From positions 1,860,001 through 1,924,000 of the forward strand of contig NZ_CP066370.1 in NCBI RefSeq assembly GCF_016406325.1: 64,000 bases of DNA, written 5' to 3'. The position numbers were made by a program, and so were the translations under genes. How positions within the stretch are numbered: position 1 is the first letter of the stretch; each line of letters starts with the position of its first letter. Shown here one piece after another: positions 35,665 through 45,402 of this stretch. The notes beneath the pieces are model-generated. The model was not told the DNA's origin and searched no databases. It worked only from the letters and a program-made list of their open reading frames with translations. This DNA comes from Shewanella putrefaciens. Lineage in GTDB: Bacteria; Pseudomonadota; Gammaproteobacteria; Enterobacterales; Shewanellaceae.

Positions 35665-36375
35665 ATGACAATAGACAAACTTTCAGCGTGTATTCTTGCC
35701 TTAGACACTTGTACCGAAGCCTGTTCTGCGGCGCTGTATTATCAAGGACAAATATTTTCTGAACTGGCTGACGCACCCCGTGAGCACAGTCAGCGGCTAT
35801 TACCTATGGTAGATTCCGTTTTAAAAGAGGCTGGCATTGGTCTAGATAAGGTTGAAGCGATTGCCTATGGTCGCGGCCCAGGGAGCTTTACTGGGATACG
35901 TATTTGTACCAGTATGACTCAAGGTCTGGCACTGGGCTTAGATTTACCTGTGATTGGTATTTCAACCTTAGCGGCAATGGCCCAAATGGCGATAGCTGAA
36001 CATAACGCCGAACAAGTGCTCTGTGCTATCGATGCGCGCATGGGCGAAGTATATTGGGGACAATTTGCCGCGGTTAACGGCATTGCGACCTTAGTTGCTC
36101 AAGAAGTGGTGAGTGCACCCTCTGAGGTTATCCTTAGTTTAGATCCACTCAAGCCTATTTATGGATGCGGTACGGGTTTTGATGCCTATCCAGAATTACT
36201 GGCTATCGGAAAGGGGATTTTAGTCATTGATGCCGTGAAATATCCCGATGCACGGGCTATGCTAACACTTGCCGATGTAGGAATTAAATCAGGGTTTAGT
36301 ACGACAGTGGATGAACTCGAACCGGTTTATTTGCGTGATACTGTGACGTGGAAAAAATTACCGGGCCGAGAATGA
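35665..36375 (+). CDS. tsaB: tRNA t6A modification protein TsaB
   Basis: The 236-residue protein is a member of the TsaB/YeaZ family, an inactive Kae1-like ATPase-fold protein that with TsaD, TsaE and TsaC makes N6-threonylcarbamoyladenosine at position 37 of ANN-decoding tRNAs. The N-terminus ILALDTCTEACSAAL and the signature AYGRGPGSFTGIRICTS (about 70-86) are diagnostic. The ATG at 35665 overlaps no other gene. Downstream genes in the same direction are unrelated in function. Confidence 0.95.
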   Translation: MTIDKLSACILALDTCTEACSAALYYQGQIFSELADAPREHSQRLLPMVDSVLKEAGIGLDKVEAIAYGRGPGSFTGIRICTSMTQGLALGLDLPVIGISTLAAMAQMAIAEHNAEQVLCAIDARMGEVYWGQFAAVNGIATLVAQEVVSAPSEVILSLDPLKPIYGCGTGFDAYPELLAIGKGILVIDAVKYPDARAMLTLADVGIKSGFSTTVDELEPVYLRDTVTWKKLPGRE

Positions 36376-36481
36376 AATACAGCTTAATCGGTGTTGTAGG
36401 TGATTATTGTAACTCATGCTCTGTCGGGGTGTGGATTGAAAATAACGAATGGCAGAACATAAAGACTAACGTAAATTGAGT

Positions 36482-36805
36482 ATGAATGTAGGCACCTTGA
36501 TGCAGATTAATACTAATCAAACCAGTTTGACGCAGGCCGTTGCAAGCAATCGCCCCGCCATTATTCCGGGGCTAGCAGCGGCTGAAAAGTTGCATCCAGT
36601 GATTGAACGAGATGATATCGAAGCATTAAGTCTAGATGACACCCCGAACGCTGCAGATAGCTTACAGTCAAGACTGGGTGCTCACCTTGAATATGAGCAA
36701 GATACTCGTGGACATCAAGGTGCTATCGCTCAATATTTACAAACACAACATGCCGCCAAGCGTGAAGAAATTCAGCAAATGGTCGGTGTGGATATTTATG
36801 CTTGA
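36482..36805 (+). CDS. Small conserved hypothetical protein overlapping the M50-like gene
   Basis: A 107-residue soluble protein, polar and Gln/Asn-rich (QINTNQTSLTQAV, then a GAIAQYLQTQHAAKREEIQQMVGVDIYA C-terminus of which only part is quoted elsewhere). It resembles small flagellar- or secretion-adjacent helical proteins only in composition; no family was recognised. ATG 36482 is the likely start. Its stop overlaps the start of the M50-like gene by 8 bases, which implies translational coupling and a possible functional link. Confidence 0.7.
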   Translation: MNVGTLMQINTNQTSLTQAVASNRPAIIPGLAAAEKLHPVIERDDIEALSLDDTPNAADSLQSRLGAHLEYEQDTRGHQGAIAQYLQTQHAAKREEIQQMVGVDIYA

Positions 36806-37514
36806 TCCTCAACATAGTGCCTCTTCCGTGGTAAAAAAAGACTCAGCCTATAGTTTGTCTTCTGGAGTCCCTAGCCGTGGGCTATTTATCATTGAATTGA
36901 TGTTAGCCTTACTGCTCACCCGTATACCTTATCTCAGTGTACCGTTTAAATGGCTCGAAAGTTATTTCCATGAGTTATCCCATGGTATTGCGACGCTATT
37001 AAGTGGCGGGATTGTTAGCCATATTCAATTGTTTCCTAATGGGGCGGGTTTTTGCTTTAGCCAAGGTGGTTCGCCATTATTTATTGGTTTTGCAGGGTAT
37101 TTTGGTGCAGCCTGTTGGGGATACTTGATTTATTTACTTGCTACTTGGCCTCGGGGGATCCGCGTTAGTTTTGCTTTGCTTGGTGGGCTAGTAGTGTTAA
37201 GCGGATTACTGTGGGGAAGGGATATCCTTACTTTGGCGATTTTAGCTTCATTGACTGTTATTTTTTTAATGCCATTAAAGCTCAACCAAAACAAAGTATT
37301 AACTCAGTTTCTTCGGGTTGTGGGTTTGATGATCATGCTTAATGCCCTTGCTAGTCCAACGGTGCTATTAGGACTTGATGGTCAAGGTGATGCCGTATTA
37401 TTGGCTGAACTTTCATGGATCCCCGCATGGATTTGGGTGATGCTATGGTTATTGACGAGTGCCTGTGCTTTATTCTTGGCTTGGCGTCGAGTTGATTCGA
37501 GAGCGTACCATTAA
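36798..37514 (+). CDS. M50-like membrane metalloprotease (M50B-type)
   Basis: A 238-residue polytopic membrane protein. The zinc motif HELSH (HExxH) is in ESYFHELSHGIATLLSGG (about residues 57-74), followed by at least five hydrophobic helices. This matches the small M50B-like family of predicted intramembrane proteases. ATG 36798 is chosen: it overlaps the previous stop and gives a normal membrane protein, whereas the longer frame from 36636 would begin inside the upstream gene in another frame. A substrate is unknown; the paired small protein upstream is a candidate partner. Confidence 0.82.
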   Translation: MLDPQHSASSVVKKDSAYSLSSGVPSRGLFIIELMLALLLTRIPYLSVPFKWLESYFHELSHGIATLLSGGIVSHIQLFPNGAGFCFSQGGSPLFIGFAGYFGAACWGYLIYLLATWPRGIRVSFALLGGLVVLSGLLWGRDILTLAILASLTVIFLMPLKLNQNKVLTQFLRVVGLMIMLNALASPTVLLGLDGQGDAVLLAELSWIPAWIWVMLWLLTSACALFLAWRRVDSRAYH

Positions 37515-37716
37515 TACTTCATTTATTTCATTTTTTATCAAGGGTTACCGTCATATTAGGTAAGTAGTTTTCATATCTTGTCATCAAACATTGTTATCCA
37601 ATATTGACAGTTTCCCCTCAACATTTGCAGGACTTAAGCCAAAGACTCTTCTATTTTCTTGGATTTTTGAACATTTGGCTGCTAGGTTAAGCCTTCGGTA
37701 TTCATGGAGAATTACA

Positions 37717-38529
37717 ATGAAAAAAGTCGCATTAGTTACCAGTATGCTCGTTGCGAGCCTATGTTCAAGCCTTACCTATGCTGATGAAGGTCTAGAAAAA
37801 GCCTTAAAAAGCGATTTTCGCCAAGCTAAAAATGTCAGCCGTGATATATATCGCCATCCTGCTGAGACTTTGAGCTTTTTTGGTATTGCACCTAATCAAA
37901 CCGTGATAGAACTATGGCCGGGTAATGGTTGGTATGCCGAAATTCTGGGTCCTTATTTAGCCAAAGAAGGTCAATATATTGCCGCGAGTTTTGAAACTTC
38001 ACCGACCACAGATACCCCTGGAAACCGTTATCGCTCCAATGCGGGGACTAAATTTGAAGCATGGATGACGGCGAATAAAGCGGTGTTGGGTAATGCGAAA
38101 ATTTTAACCTTTGATCCACCCAATAAAATGAACCTAGGTGTCGATGGCTGTGCCGATTTAGTCTTAACCTTTAGGAATTTGCATAACTGGGCATCGAGCG
38201 ATCAATTGGAAAATGTATTTGCGGCCTCTTATAAGGTGTTGAAAGAGGGCGGTGTGTTTGGTGTTGTTGAACACAGAGCAAACGAGGGAATGAATGTTAG
38301 CAGTGGCTATATGGATCAAGCGGCCATGGTCACCTTAGCCGAAAAGGTTGGGTTTACCTTAGAACAAAGTGCTGAAATTAATGCAAATCCAAAGGATACA
38401 AAGGATTACCCTAAGGGAGTGTGGACATTACCACCGTCATATGCGTTAGGTGATACAGATAAAGATAAGTACCAAGCAATTGGAGAGAGTGACCGCATGA
38501 CACTCAAATTTGTCAAAAAATCACGCTAA
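37717..38529 (+). CDS. Secreted SAM-methyltransferase-like protein (COG4798 type)
   Basis: A 270-residue protein with a class I methyltransferase fold: motif I VIELWPGNGWYAEIL (about 55-69), then LTFRNLHNW and GGVFGVVEHRA. Unusually, it starts with a signal peptide (KKVALVTSMLVASLCSSLTYA), so it should be exported, where SAM is not thought to be available. ATG 37717 is chosen for the GGAG upstream and the clean signal peptide; the longer frame from 37591 would be unusual. Either it binds another ligand or its function is not methylation. Confidence 0.82.
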   Translation: MKKVALVTSMLVASLCSSLTYADEGLEKALKSDFRQAKNVSRDIYRHPAETLSFFGIAPNQTVIELWPGNGWYAEILGPYLAKEGQYIAASFETSPTTDTPGNRYRSNAGTKFEAWMTANKAVLGNAKILTFDPPNKMNLGVDGCADLVLTFRNLHNWASSDQLENVFAASYKVLKEGGVFGVVEHRANEGMNVSSGYMDQAAMVTLAEKVGFTLEQSAEINANPKDTKDYPKGVWTLPPSYALGDTDKDKYQAIGESDRMTLKFVKKSR

Positions 38530-38550
38530 TTACCTGACATTAGAGGCATT

Positions 38551-39417
38551 ATGTGGCAATCTTCCGCCCCCGAAAATCAAATTGAGTTTGTTTTACCTCA
38601 TATCAAACTTGCAGGACGGTTATGGGGGGCGAAAGATAGACCACTGTTACTTGCTTTACATGGCTGGTTAGATAATGCCAATAGTTTTGAACCTCTTGCC
38701 GCCTATTTGATAGATTATCAAGTGCTTGCTATCGATTGGCCAGGGCATGGTTTTTCTGCACATAGGCCAGGTCATTATCCGTTACATTGGATTGATTATT
38801 TATATGACTTAGATGCCTTACTCGGGGTTTTACCTGTGCAGCCTGTAGCCATTATCGGTCATTCACTTGGTGGTATTATTGCCTCGGCTTATACAGCGGT
38901 ATTTCCTGAGAAGGTCAATAAACTCATCCTTATAGAAGCGCTGAGTCCATTATTTGAGCCAGTAACTCAGGCAAAATCACGATTAAGAAAGAGCTTTTAT
39001 CAGCATGAGAAATATCTTGCCCAAAAACAGCGGCAGCTTAAAGTCTACGACACTATTGATACCGCTGTTAGGGCGAGGGCACATCTTACCGGTCTTGCCG
39101 AACCTTGGTGTCGGTTATTGCTTGAGCGCAACATGCGAACTGAAGGTGGGGGAATAGGGTGGCGTAGCGATCCAAGATTGCGATTAGATTCGCCGCAGCG
39201 TTTAACTTTTGCTCAGGTTGATGCATTGATGCAGGACATTTCAGTGACCACATTACTGATTTGTGGGCGACAAGGATTTCATCAGTTGCAAAGCGCGTTA
39301 CCAAAGGCGCGCATGTGGTTCAAACATTTGTCGGAACAAACCATCGATGGTGATCACCATGTTCATATGGGTAATGCTTTAGGGGTTGCCGAGTTGATCA
39401 AATCATTTATTGAATAG
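38551..39417 (+). CDS. Alpha/beta-fold hydrolase
   Basis: A 288-residue cytoplasmic hydrolase of the alpha/beta fold. The oxyanion region is in LALHGWLDNANSF (about 33-45) and the nucleophile elbow is IGHSLGGIIAS with Ser about 106. The terminal His is probably the one in DGDHHVHMG near the C-terminus. It starts 21 bases after the methyltransferase-like gene and probably shares its transcript. The substrate is unknown. Confidence 0.9.
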   Translation: MWQSSAPENQIEFVLPHIKLAGRLWGAKDRPLLLALHGWLDNANSFEPLAAYLIDYQVLAIDWPGHGFSAHRPGHYPLHWIDYLYDLDALLGVLPVQPVAIIGHSLGGIIASAYTAVFPEKVNKLILIEALSPLFEPVTQAKSRLRKSFYQHEKYLAQKQRQLKVYDTIDTAVRARAHLTGLAEPWCRLLLERNMRTEGGGIGWRSDPRLRLDSPQRLTFAQVDALMQDISVTTLLICGRQGFHQLQSALPKARMWFKHLSEQTIDGDHHVHMGNALGVAELIKSFIE

Positions 39418-39462
39418 TGGCTTTTGCTAATGCAAAAAAGACACTAGGTTTTTTGTTTTTTT

Positions 39463-39478
39463 TATGTGATGATGATCA
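39463..39478. promoter_or_regulatory. CRP-like site upstream of fadD
   Basis: TGTGATGATGATCAAA lies about 140 bases before the fadD start and matches the left half and the start of the right half of the CRP pattern. E. coli fadD is CRP-dependent; this site is inferred and weak. Confidence 0.3.
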
Positions 39479-39543
39479 AAATTAAAACGCTCGTATGATT
39501 TATGACGAGTTAATCAATAACAAAAATGTAAGTCGGTATTTTA

Positions 39544-39561
39544 ACTCGGTATTTACCGAGT
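39544..39561. promoter_or_regulatory. Perfect 18-bp palindrome upstream of fadD
   Basis: ACTCGGTA (39544-39551) and TACCGAGT (39554-39561) flank TT, 55-72 bases before the GTG start of fadD. Perfect dyad symmetry at promoter distance suggests an operator. The known FadR and PsrA patterns do not match well. Confidence 0.45.
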
Positions 39562-39615
39562 GTTGACGGTTGTATGGATACCGTTTCCGCAGTTGTGGGG
39601 ATTTAGGAGAGAGTT

Positions 39616-41289
39616 GTGGACCAGCCTTGGATTAATCATTTGCCAAAAGATGTGCCTGCTGAAATCAATGTTGATCAGTATTCATCGCTTGTCGATATGT
39701 TCGAGACAGCGGTAGCTAAATATGCTGATCAACCTGCATTTATCAATATGGGTGCCACACTCACTTATCGTAAATTGGAAGAGCGCAGCCGTGCCTTTGC
39801 CGCTTATCTGCAAAATGAGTTAAAGCTCGAAAAGGGTGATCGTGTTGCGATTATGATGCCGAATCTTTTGCAATATCCTATTGCATTATTTGGTGTTTTA
39901 CGTGCAGGTATGGTGGTTGTTAACGTCAATCCGCTTTACACTCCCCGTGAGCTTAAGCACCAGTTAATTGATTCCGGCGCCAAAGCCATTGTCGTCGTAT
40001 CAAACTTTGCCCGTACCTTAGAAGAAGTCGTGGATCAAACGCCAGTCAAAAGTGTCATTATTACGGGGCTGGGTGATTTACTCAGCGCACCGAAGCGAAC
40101 TTTAGTGAATTTTGTTGTTAAATACATTAAAAAGCTAGTGCCTAAATATGATTTGCCCCATGCCTTATCAATGCGCGATACCTTAACAAGGGGGCGCCGT
40201 TTGCAATATATTAAGCCAATTATCACTAATGATGATTTGGCTTTCTTACAATACACAGGTGGCACAACAGGGGTATCTAAAGGTGCCATGCTGACCCACA
40301 AAAATGTGGTTGCAAACGTGCTCCAAGCCGATGGTGCGTATTCTCCAACCCTTAAAGATGGTAGTGAGTTTGTCGTCACAGCATTGCCTCTGTACCATAT
40401 TTTTGCGTTAACGGTGAATTGCCTATTGTTTTTACACAAGGGCAGCCAGAATCTTTTGATCACCAATCCCCGTGATATTCCAGCTTTTGTGGCAGAGCTT
40501 AAAAAATACCCTTTCACCGCATTAACTGGGGTGAATACCTTATTTAATGCGCTTGTGAACAGTGACGATTTTTCGCAACTTGATTTTTCCCGTTTAAAGC
40601 TGTCTATCGGTGGTGGTATGGCAGTACAAAAAGCGGTTGCGGATAAATGGCAAAATATTACTAAAACCCGCTTACTGGAAGGTTATGGTTTGACAGAGGC
40701 TTCACCTCTGCTCACTTGTTGCCCTTATAATTTAGATGGTTACAACGGTTCTATTGGTTTTCCAGCGCCATCGACCTTGATCCAAATACGGGATGATGCG
40801 GGTAATGTGTTGCCCCAAGGCGAAACCGGTGAGTTATTTGGTAAAGGCCCACAGGTGATGAAAGGCTACTGGCAGCGTCCAGAAGAAACGGCCAAAGTCA
40901 TTGATAAAGATGGTTGGTTAGCCACGGGCGATATTGGTTATATGGACGAAAAAGGCTTTTTCTATATCGTTGACCGTAAAAAAGATATGATTTTAGTCTC
41001 AGGGTTTAACGTCTTCCCTAATGAAGTAGAAGAGGTCGTTGCCCTGCATCCCAAGGTTATCGAAGTCGCGGCTGTAGGTGTACCAAATGAGGCTAGCGGA
41101 GAATTAGTGAAGGTTTTTGTGGTGGCAAAAGATAAATCGTTAACCGCAGATGACATCATTAAGCATTGTCGTATTCATTTAACGGGATATAAAGTGCCGA
41201 AGCTGGTAGAATTTAGGGACGAGTTACCTAAAACCAATGTGGGTAAGATCTTGCGACGAGAGCTTAGAGACGAAGTTAAGCGTACGTAA
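39616..41289 (+). CDS. fadD: Long-chain fatty acid-CoA ligase FadD
   Basis: Activates long-chain fatty acids to acyl-CoA for beta-oxidation at the inner membrane. The 557-residue protein has the AMP-binding P-loop [14 protein letters not shown] (about 213-226), the [11 protein letters not shown] motif (about 354) and the C-terminal [20 protein letters not shown] hinge region. The GTG start at 39616 follows GGAGAGA. Upstream lie a CRP-like site and a perfect palindrome; downstream is a GC-rich terminator before rnd. Confidence 0.96.
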   Translation: MDQPWINHLPKDVPAEINVDQYSSLVDMFETAVAKYADQPAFINMGATLTYRKLEERSRAFAAYLQNELKLEKGDRVAIMMPNLLQYPIALFGVLRAGMVVVNVNPLYTPRELKHQLIDSGAKAIVVVSNFARTLEEVVDQTPVKSVIITGLGDLLSAPKRTLVNFVVKYIKKLVPKYDLPHALSMRDTLTRGRRLQYIKPIITNDDLAFLQYTGGTTGVSKGAMLTHKNVVANVLQADGAYSPTLKDGSEFVVTALPLYHIFALTVNCLLFLHKGSQNLLITNPRDIPAFVAELKKYPFTALTGVNTLFNALVNSDDFSQLDFSRLKLSIGGGMAVQKAVADKWQNITKTRLLEGYGLTEASPLLTCCPYNLDGYNGSIGFPAPSTLIQIRDDAGNVLPQGETGELFGKGPQVMKGYWQRPEETAKVIDKDGWLATGDIGYMDEKGFFYIVDRKKDMILVSGFNVFPNEVEEVVALHPKVIEVAAVGVPNEASGELVKVFVVAKDKSLTADDIIKHCRIHLTGYKVPKLVEFRDELPKTNVGKILRRELRDEVKRT

Positions 41290-41294
41290 GATTG

Positions 41295-41323
41295 AAGCCG
41301 GCAATTGCCGGCTTTTGTTTTTA
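41295..41323 (+). terminator. Terminator after fadD
   Basis: A 20-base perfect palindrome built on GCCGGCAATTGCCGGC, followed by a T-rich run. Confidence 0.8.
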
Positions 41324-41360
41324 TGGACTGTGATTGACCCCACGGGATCTGGAGAAGAAT

Positions 41361-42470
41361 TTGTCAGTGTTCCACTATGTGAGTGATGAAGTGAGCCTCA
41401 ACGCCCTCGTTGCTCAATATCAGCAAAGTAAAATACTCGTGTTAGATACCGAGTTTGTTCGTACCCGTACTTATTATGCAAAGTTAGGTTTGATCCAAGC
41501 TTATGATGGAAAAACCTTGGCGTTGATTGATCCTGTCGCGCTACCCGATCTCGCCAAATTCTGGGCTTTGTTGGCGAATCCCAATATTATTAAATTAGTG
41601 CATTCTTGTAGTGAAGACCTAGAAGTATTCGCGCACTATGGTCAGTGTCAACCTGTACCTTTATTCGATAGCCAAATTGCGGCATCTTTATGTGGTATGG
41701 GGCATGGTGTTGGTTATGCAAAGTTAGTTGAAACCTGTCTTGGCGAAGTGATTGATAAAGGTGAGTCACGCACCGATTGGATCCGCAGGCCATTAACCGA
41801 AGCGCAACTTGCCTATGCCGCAAATGATGTATTGTATCTGCATCAACTTTACCCTCAGCTTGAAGCTAAATTGGTCGCTCAGGGGCGCCTAAATTGGTTA
41901 TATGAGGAAGGGGTGAGGATGACGGAAGGGCGGCTAGATACGCCAGATCTCGATACCGCTTACTTAAAAGTTAAAAATGCCTTTCAGTTGACTGAAATTC
42001 AATTGGCTTACCTGAAAGTACTTGCCAAATGGCGTCTTGAAAAAGCCTTAGCACGTGATTTAGCTTTGGGATTTGTGATTAAAGATCATGGACTGATTGC
42101 ATTAGCTAAAAAACAGCCTAAAAGTATGACCGAGTTGCTTAAGCTAAACGACCTAACCGAGCAGGAAAAGCGTATTCACGGTAAAGAGATTTTGCGAGTA
42201 ATGCAAACCGTGGATTTGGTCAATCTACCAGAGCTTGTCGATGTGCTTGCACTTAAGCCGGGCTATAAATCTGCTTTTAAGCTGATCAAAAACTGTTTGA
42301 CTGAACTGTGTGAAAAGTATGAAGTTCCACTGGAAATGCTAGGTTCTAAGCGACATATCCATGAGTATTTACAATGGAGATGGGACGCAGAGCAGGGCGA
42401 TTTACCGATAATCTTAACTGGGTGGCGTGGCGAAATCGCCGCACAATCCCTCGCAAAGCTTGACGTTTAG
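41361..42470 (+). CDS. rnd: Ribonuclease D
   Basis: The 369-residue 3'-5' exoribonuclease matures tRNA and other stable RNA ends. The DEDD motifs are in VLDTEFVRTRTYY (about residue 26-38), HSCSEDLEVF and YAANDVLYLHQLYP. Two HRDC-type domains follow from about 200. The start is TTG 41361, with GGAG six bases upstream; the frame extends to a TTG at 41334 that lacks a ribosome-binding site. It is convergent with the min operon; a terminator hairpin lies between. Confidence 0.93.
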   Translation: MSVFHYVSDEVSLNALVAQYQQSKILVLDTEFVRTRTYYAKLGLIQAYDGKTLALIDPVALPDLAKFWALLANPNIIKLVHSCSEDLEVFAHYGQCQPVPLFDSQIAASLCGMGHGVGYAKLVETCLGEVIDKGESRTDWIRRPLTEAQLAYAANDVLYLHQLYPQLEAKLVAQGRLNWLYEEGVRMTEGRLDTPDLDTAYLKVKNAFQLTEIQLAYLKVLAKWRLEKALARDLALGFVIKDHGLIALAKKQPKSMTELLKLNDLTEQEKRIHGKEILRVMQTVDLVNLPELVDVLALKPGYKSAFKLIKNCLTELCEKYEVPLEMLGSKRHIHEYLQWRWDAEQGDLPIILTGWRGEIAAQSLAKLDV

Positions 42471-42504
42471 GTCTAACTGTCTAACTGAAAATCATGCAGC
42501 AAAA

Positions 42505-42532
42505 AGCGTCATCCTCACTTGAGGATGACGCT
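42505..42532. terminator. Bidirectional terminator between rnd and minE
   Basis: AGCGTCATCCTC (42505-42516) and GAGGATGACGCT (42521-42532), perfect with a 4-base loop and A-rich/T-rich flanks. Confidence 0.8.
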
Positions 42533-42542
42533 AAAACTCGAC

Positions 42543-42800
42543 TTATCTGTCTGGTAAAGTCACGTTAAGTTCGAGTACCGATAAGTTATCGTCGTTCTGA
42601 TCTAACTGCACAGACACTTGATCATCAGAAATCTGCACATACTTACGGATCACGGCAATAATCTCTTGTTTCATCTGTGGAAAGTAATCGGGGGTGTCCC
42701 GTTGTCCACGTTGATGAGCCACAATAATTTGTAAGCGCTCTTTTGCCATTACCGCAGTGCTAGGCTTTTTCTTGCTTTTGAAATAGTCGAGTAAAGACAT
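42543..42800 (-). CDS. minE: Cell division topological specificity factor MinE
   Basis: The 85-residue MinE stimulates MinD ATPase and drives pole-to-pole oscillation so that the Z ring forms at midcell. The N-terminal [10 protein letters not shown] membrane-targeting/anti-MinCD region is followed by [13 protein letters not shown] and the C-terminal topological domain. It is last in the minC-minD-minE operon, two bases after the minD stop. Confidence 0.97.
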   Translation of the reverse strand: MSLLDYFKSKKKPSTAVMAKERLQIIVAHQRGQRDTPDYFPQMKQEIIAVIRKYVQISDDQVSVQLDQNDDNLSVLELNVTLPDR

Positions 42801-42802
42801 AA

Positions 42803-43612
42803 TTAGCTACCAAATATCCGTTGTAAGAAACCTTTCTTCTCTTCCGTAATAAAGCGTAGTGGGACATCTTCACCCAATAAACGCGCGACTGTGTCACTAT
42901 AAGCTAAACCCGCATCACTTTCTTGATCGATAATCACTGGCACACCTGAGTTAGAGGCTTTCAGAACCGACTGGGACTCTGGAATAACGCCTAACAACTC
43001 AATAGCAAGAATTTCTTGAACATCATCAACACTTAACATCTCCCCCGATTTTACACGGCTTGGTGAGTAGCGAGTCAGTAACAAATATTCTTTTATCGGT
43101 TCTAGATTCAGTTCTGCGCGGCGTGATTTGCTTTGCAGCATTCCCAGAATACGATCTGAGTCGCGTACTGAGCTGACTTCTGGATTAGTGGTCACAATGG
43201 CAATATCGGCAAAATACAGCGCCATCATTGCACCTTGTTCAATGCCCGCAGGTGAGTCACAGATAATAAATTCAAAGTCTTTGGCTAAATCGTCCAGAAC
43301 ACGGCCGACGCCTTCTTTAGTTAATGCATCTTTATCACGGGTTTGTGAGGCCGGTAAAACAAACAGTTTTTCGCAGCGTTTGTCTTTGATGAGTGCCTGA
43401 TTAAGATTCGCTTCACCATTGATCACATTGACGAAATCGTAAACTACCCGACGTTCGCAGCCCATGATCAAATCTAAATTTCGTAAACCTATATCGAAAT
43501 CGATAACAACAGTTTTGTGCCCTTGCATTGCAAGGCCAGTCGCAATAGCAGCACTCGATGTGGTTTTACCTACACCGCCTTTACCTGAAGTGACAACAAT
43601 AATTTGTGCCAT
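42803..43612 (-). CDS. minD: Septum-site determining ATPase MinD
   Basis: A 269-residue deviant-Walker ATPase (ParA/MinD) with [13 protein letters not shown] near the N-terminus, the [13 protein letters not shown] switch I region, [11 protein letters not shown] and the amphipathic C-terminal membrane helix ([12 protein letters not shown]). It is almost identical in layout to E. coli MinD. The ATG at 43612 ([10 protein letters not shown]) is chosen over the in-frame ATG at 43639 because the family starts there and AGAGAG-type spacing fits. It lies between minC and minE. Confidence 0.97.
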   Translation of the reverse strand: MAQIIVVTSGKGGVGKTTSSAAIATGLAMQGHKTVVIDFDIGLRNLDLIMGCERRVVYDFVNVINGEANLNQALIKDKRCEKLFVLPASQTRDKDALTKEGVGRVLDDLAKDFEFIICDSPAGIEQGAMMALYFADIAIVTTNPEVSSVRDSDRILGMLQSKSRRAELNLEPIKEYLLLTRYSPSRVKSGEMLSVDDVQEILAIELLGVIPESQSVLKASNSGVPVIIDQESDAGLAYSDTVARLLGEDVPLRFITEEKKGFLQRIFGS

Positions 43613-43639
43613 GTTTCTCTCTATCCTTTTTTCTGCCAT

Positions 43640-44305
43640 TTAGAGGGGCAATGATTCAACCATAAGCGACTCGCCATTTAAGCGAATACAGCCGCTTTTA
43701 TCTGAGCTATGTTGTTGTAGATTTTCAGCGAGCCAATATTGCCCTGCTATCGAAACGAGTTCGGCCTCAAGAGAGTGGGCGATGATGACGGCTGTGGGAT
43801 CGCCCGCCGCGCCCGCCATGGCTTTCCCTCGTAATGCGCCATAGATATGAATGCTACCATCAGCAATGACTTCAGCGCCATTGCCTACCGCACCAAATAT
43901 GATTAAATCCCCATTTTTTGCATAGACCTGCTGCCCGGAGCGGATATTTTGTTTAACGATTTTAGTTTGGCGTGGCGCAGGGGGAGGCGTTGTGCTTTGT
44001 TTACCCGCTTTGACTATGGCAAGACCTAAGTCTTTGGCCTGCTTACTGAGAACGGTTGTCGCGCCCGTTATCCCAACAATCACTAATTGACGGGAGAGCA
44101 GTAGTTCCTTGAGGCCATGTAAATTAAAATCATTATGCTGGATGGCACTGAGATTGACCACCAAAGGCGCGCCCAGAAAAAATTGTGGGGCTTGTGCCAA
44201 TTTGCTATCTAATTCAGCCATGACTGCATTTAAGTCACTGCTATTAATGTGAAGCACTGAAAGAGTAAAAGAAGCTCCTTTTAACTCTAAGCTAGGTTTT
44301 GACAT
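43640..44305 (-). CDS. minC: Septum-site determining protein MinC
   Basis: The 221-residue FtsZ polymerisation inhibitor, activated and positioned by MinD. The N-terminal domain ([14 protein letters not shown]) is followed by a proline-rich linker (TTPPPAPRQ) and the C-terminal beta-helix with the repeats [29 protein letters not shown] (positions about 123-150; quoted in part). It is first in the min operon and divergent from ycgL. Confidence 0.95.
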
Positions 44306-44428
44306 CCCGGCACTCTTCTTAAGAAATCATCAGTCGGTTCGCTGATTTTGCAATTAAATTATTAGGCGACCATGTTATAGTGTGCCCCATTGGCTGGCAA
44401 GTTTGAACTATTGGATATTTATACTCTT

Positions 44429-44707
44429 ATGTTATGTACCGTTTATAAAAGTACCCGAAAGGCTGATACATATTTATTTGTGAAGAAACGAGATTGTTTT
44501 GACGATGTGCCTGAAGCTTTAATGGCAATGTTTGGTACACCTCAATTAGTGATGGTCTTTCCTATTGCGAAACGAGAATCTTTAGGAATGGCCGATATTC
44601 ATAAAGTCAGAGCCGCGATCGATGAAAATGGCTACTACCTGCAAATTCCACCTCCTCAAGTTAATTTATTGGCTGAACATAAACGCAATCTTGGGCTCCA
44701 AGATTAG
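44429..44707 (+). CDS. ycgL: YcgL-domain protein
   Basis: A 92-residue protein of the YcgL family, found next to minC in E. coli as here. Recognisable residues are CTVYKSTRKADTYLFV near the N-terminus, then LMAMFGTPQLVMVFP and GYYLQIPPP. ATG 44429 is chosen because the homologues begin at MLCTVYKS; the frame extends further upstream to 44390 without a ribosome-binding site. Its biochemical role is unknown. Confidence 0.92.
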   Translation: MLCTVYKSTRKADTYLFVKKRDCFDDVPEALMAMFGTPQLVMVFPIAKRESLGMADIHKVRAAIDENGYYLQIPPPQVNLLAEHKRNLGLQD

Positions 44708-44894
44708 TCGATACAACAATTGTTGCCGGATGGGTCATTGAAAGGGTGATTAGATCCCGTTTGATTGATTGCGCGGTAATTCTTTTGGTATTTCTATTGT
44801 GTATTATCGTCAGTAGAGAATTCAGTATCCATGTATAAATTAGTGTAAAATAGCCCGCATTATGCGGGATTTTATTGAGAAGAAATCGTTGAAC

Positions 44895-45335
44895 ATGGCA
44901 TTTTGGCAGAGCAAGACATTAGCGCAGATGAGCCCAACTGAGTGGGAATCCCTCTGTGATGGGTGCGGAAAATGTTGTTTGAATAAGTTGATTGATGATG
45001 AAACAGAAGATCTGTATTACACCAATGCGGCTTGTTTATTACTGGATCATCAAACGGCGAGTTGTCAGCATTACACCGACCGTTTTTCCCATGTACCTCA
45101 ATGCACAGTGATTTCAGTTGATAATGTCGATGAACTAACATGGTTGCCCGATAGTTGCGCCTATCGCCGGCTTGCCGCTGGGCGTGACTTGCCAAGCTGG
45201 CACCCCTTAATCACAGGCTCTAAAGAAGCGATGCATCATGCGGGGATGTCGATTCAAGGTAAAGTGATTGATGAGCGCAGGATAAAAGATATTGAAGATC
45301 ATATCGTGTTGTGGCCGCTCAAGGATATTGATTGA
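44895..45335 (+). CDS. ycgN: YcgN-family cysteine-cluster protein
   Basis: A 146-residue protein of the UPF0260/YcgN family. The N-terminal cluster [11 protein letters not shown] and the further cysteines in [22 protein letters not shown] and DSCAYRR suggest metal or iron-sulfur binding. The ATG at 44895 begins [13 protein letters not shown]. It follows ycgL in the same direction with about 190 bases between. The function is unknown. A strong terminator follows. Confidence 0.92.
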   Translation: MAFWQSKTLAQMSPTEWESLCDGCGKCCLNKLIDDETEDLYYTNAACLLLDHQTASCQHYTDRFSHVPQCTVISVDNVDELTWLPDSCAYRRLAAGRDLPSWHPLITGSKEAMHHAGMSIQGKVIDERRIKDIEDHIVLWPLKDID

Positions 45336-45347
45336 CCCACGATGAAA

Positions 45348-45380
45348 AACAAAGGGAGCGATAAGCTCCCTTTGTTGTTT
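45348..45380. terminator. Strong bidirectional terminator between ycgN and ppiB
   Basis: AACAAAGGGAGC (45348-45359) and GCTCCCTTTGTT (45365-45376), a perfect 12-base stem with a 5-base loop and T-rich end. Confidence 0.9.
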
Positions 45381-45402
45381 TACCCACCTTATTCCGTGAA
45401 AA

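Noticed and set aside
35490..35776. Overlapping open frames upstream of and within the start of tsaB
   Set aside because: They overlap the well-supported tsaB start in other frames and show no family resemblance.
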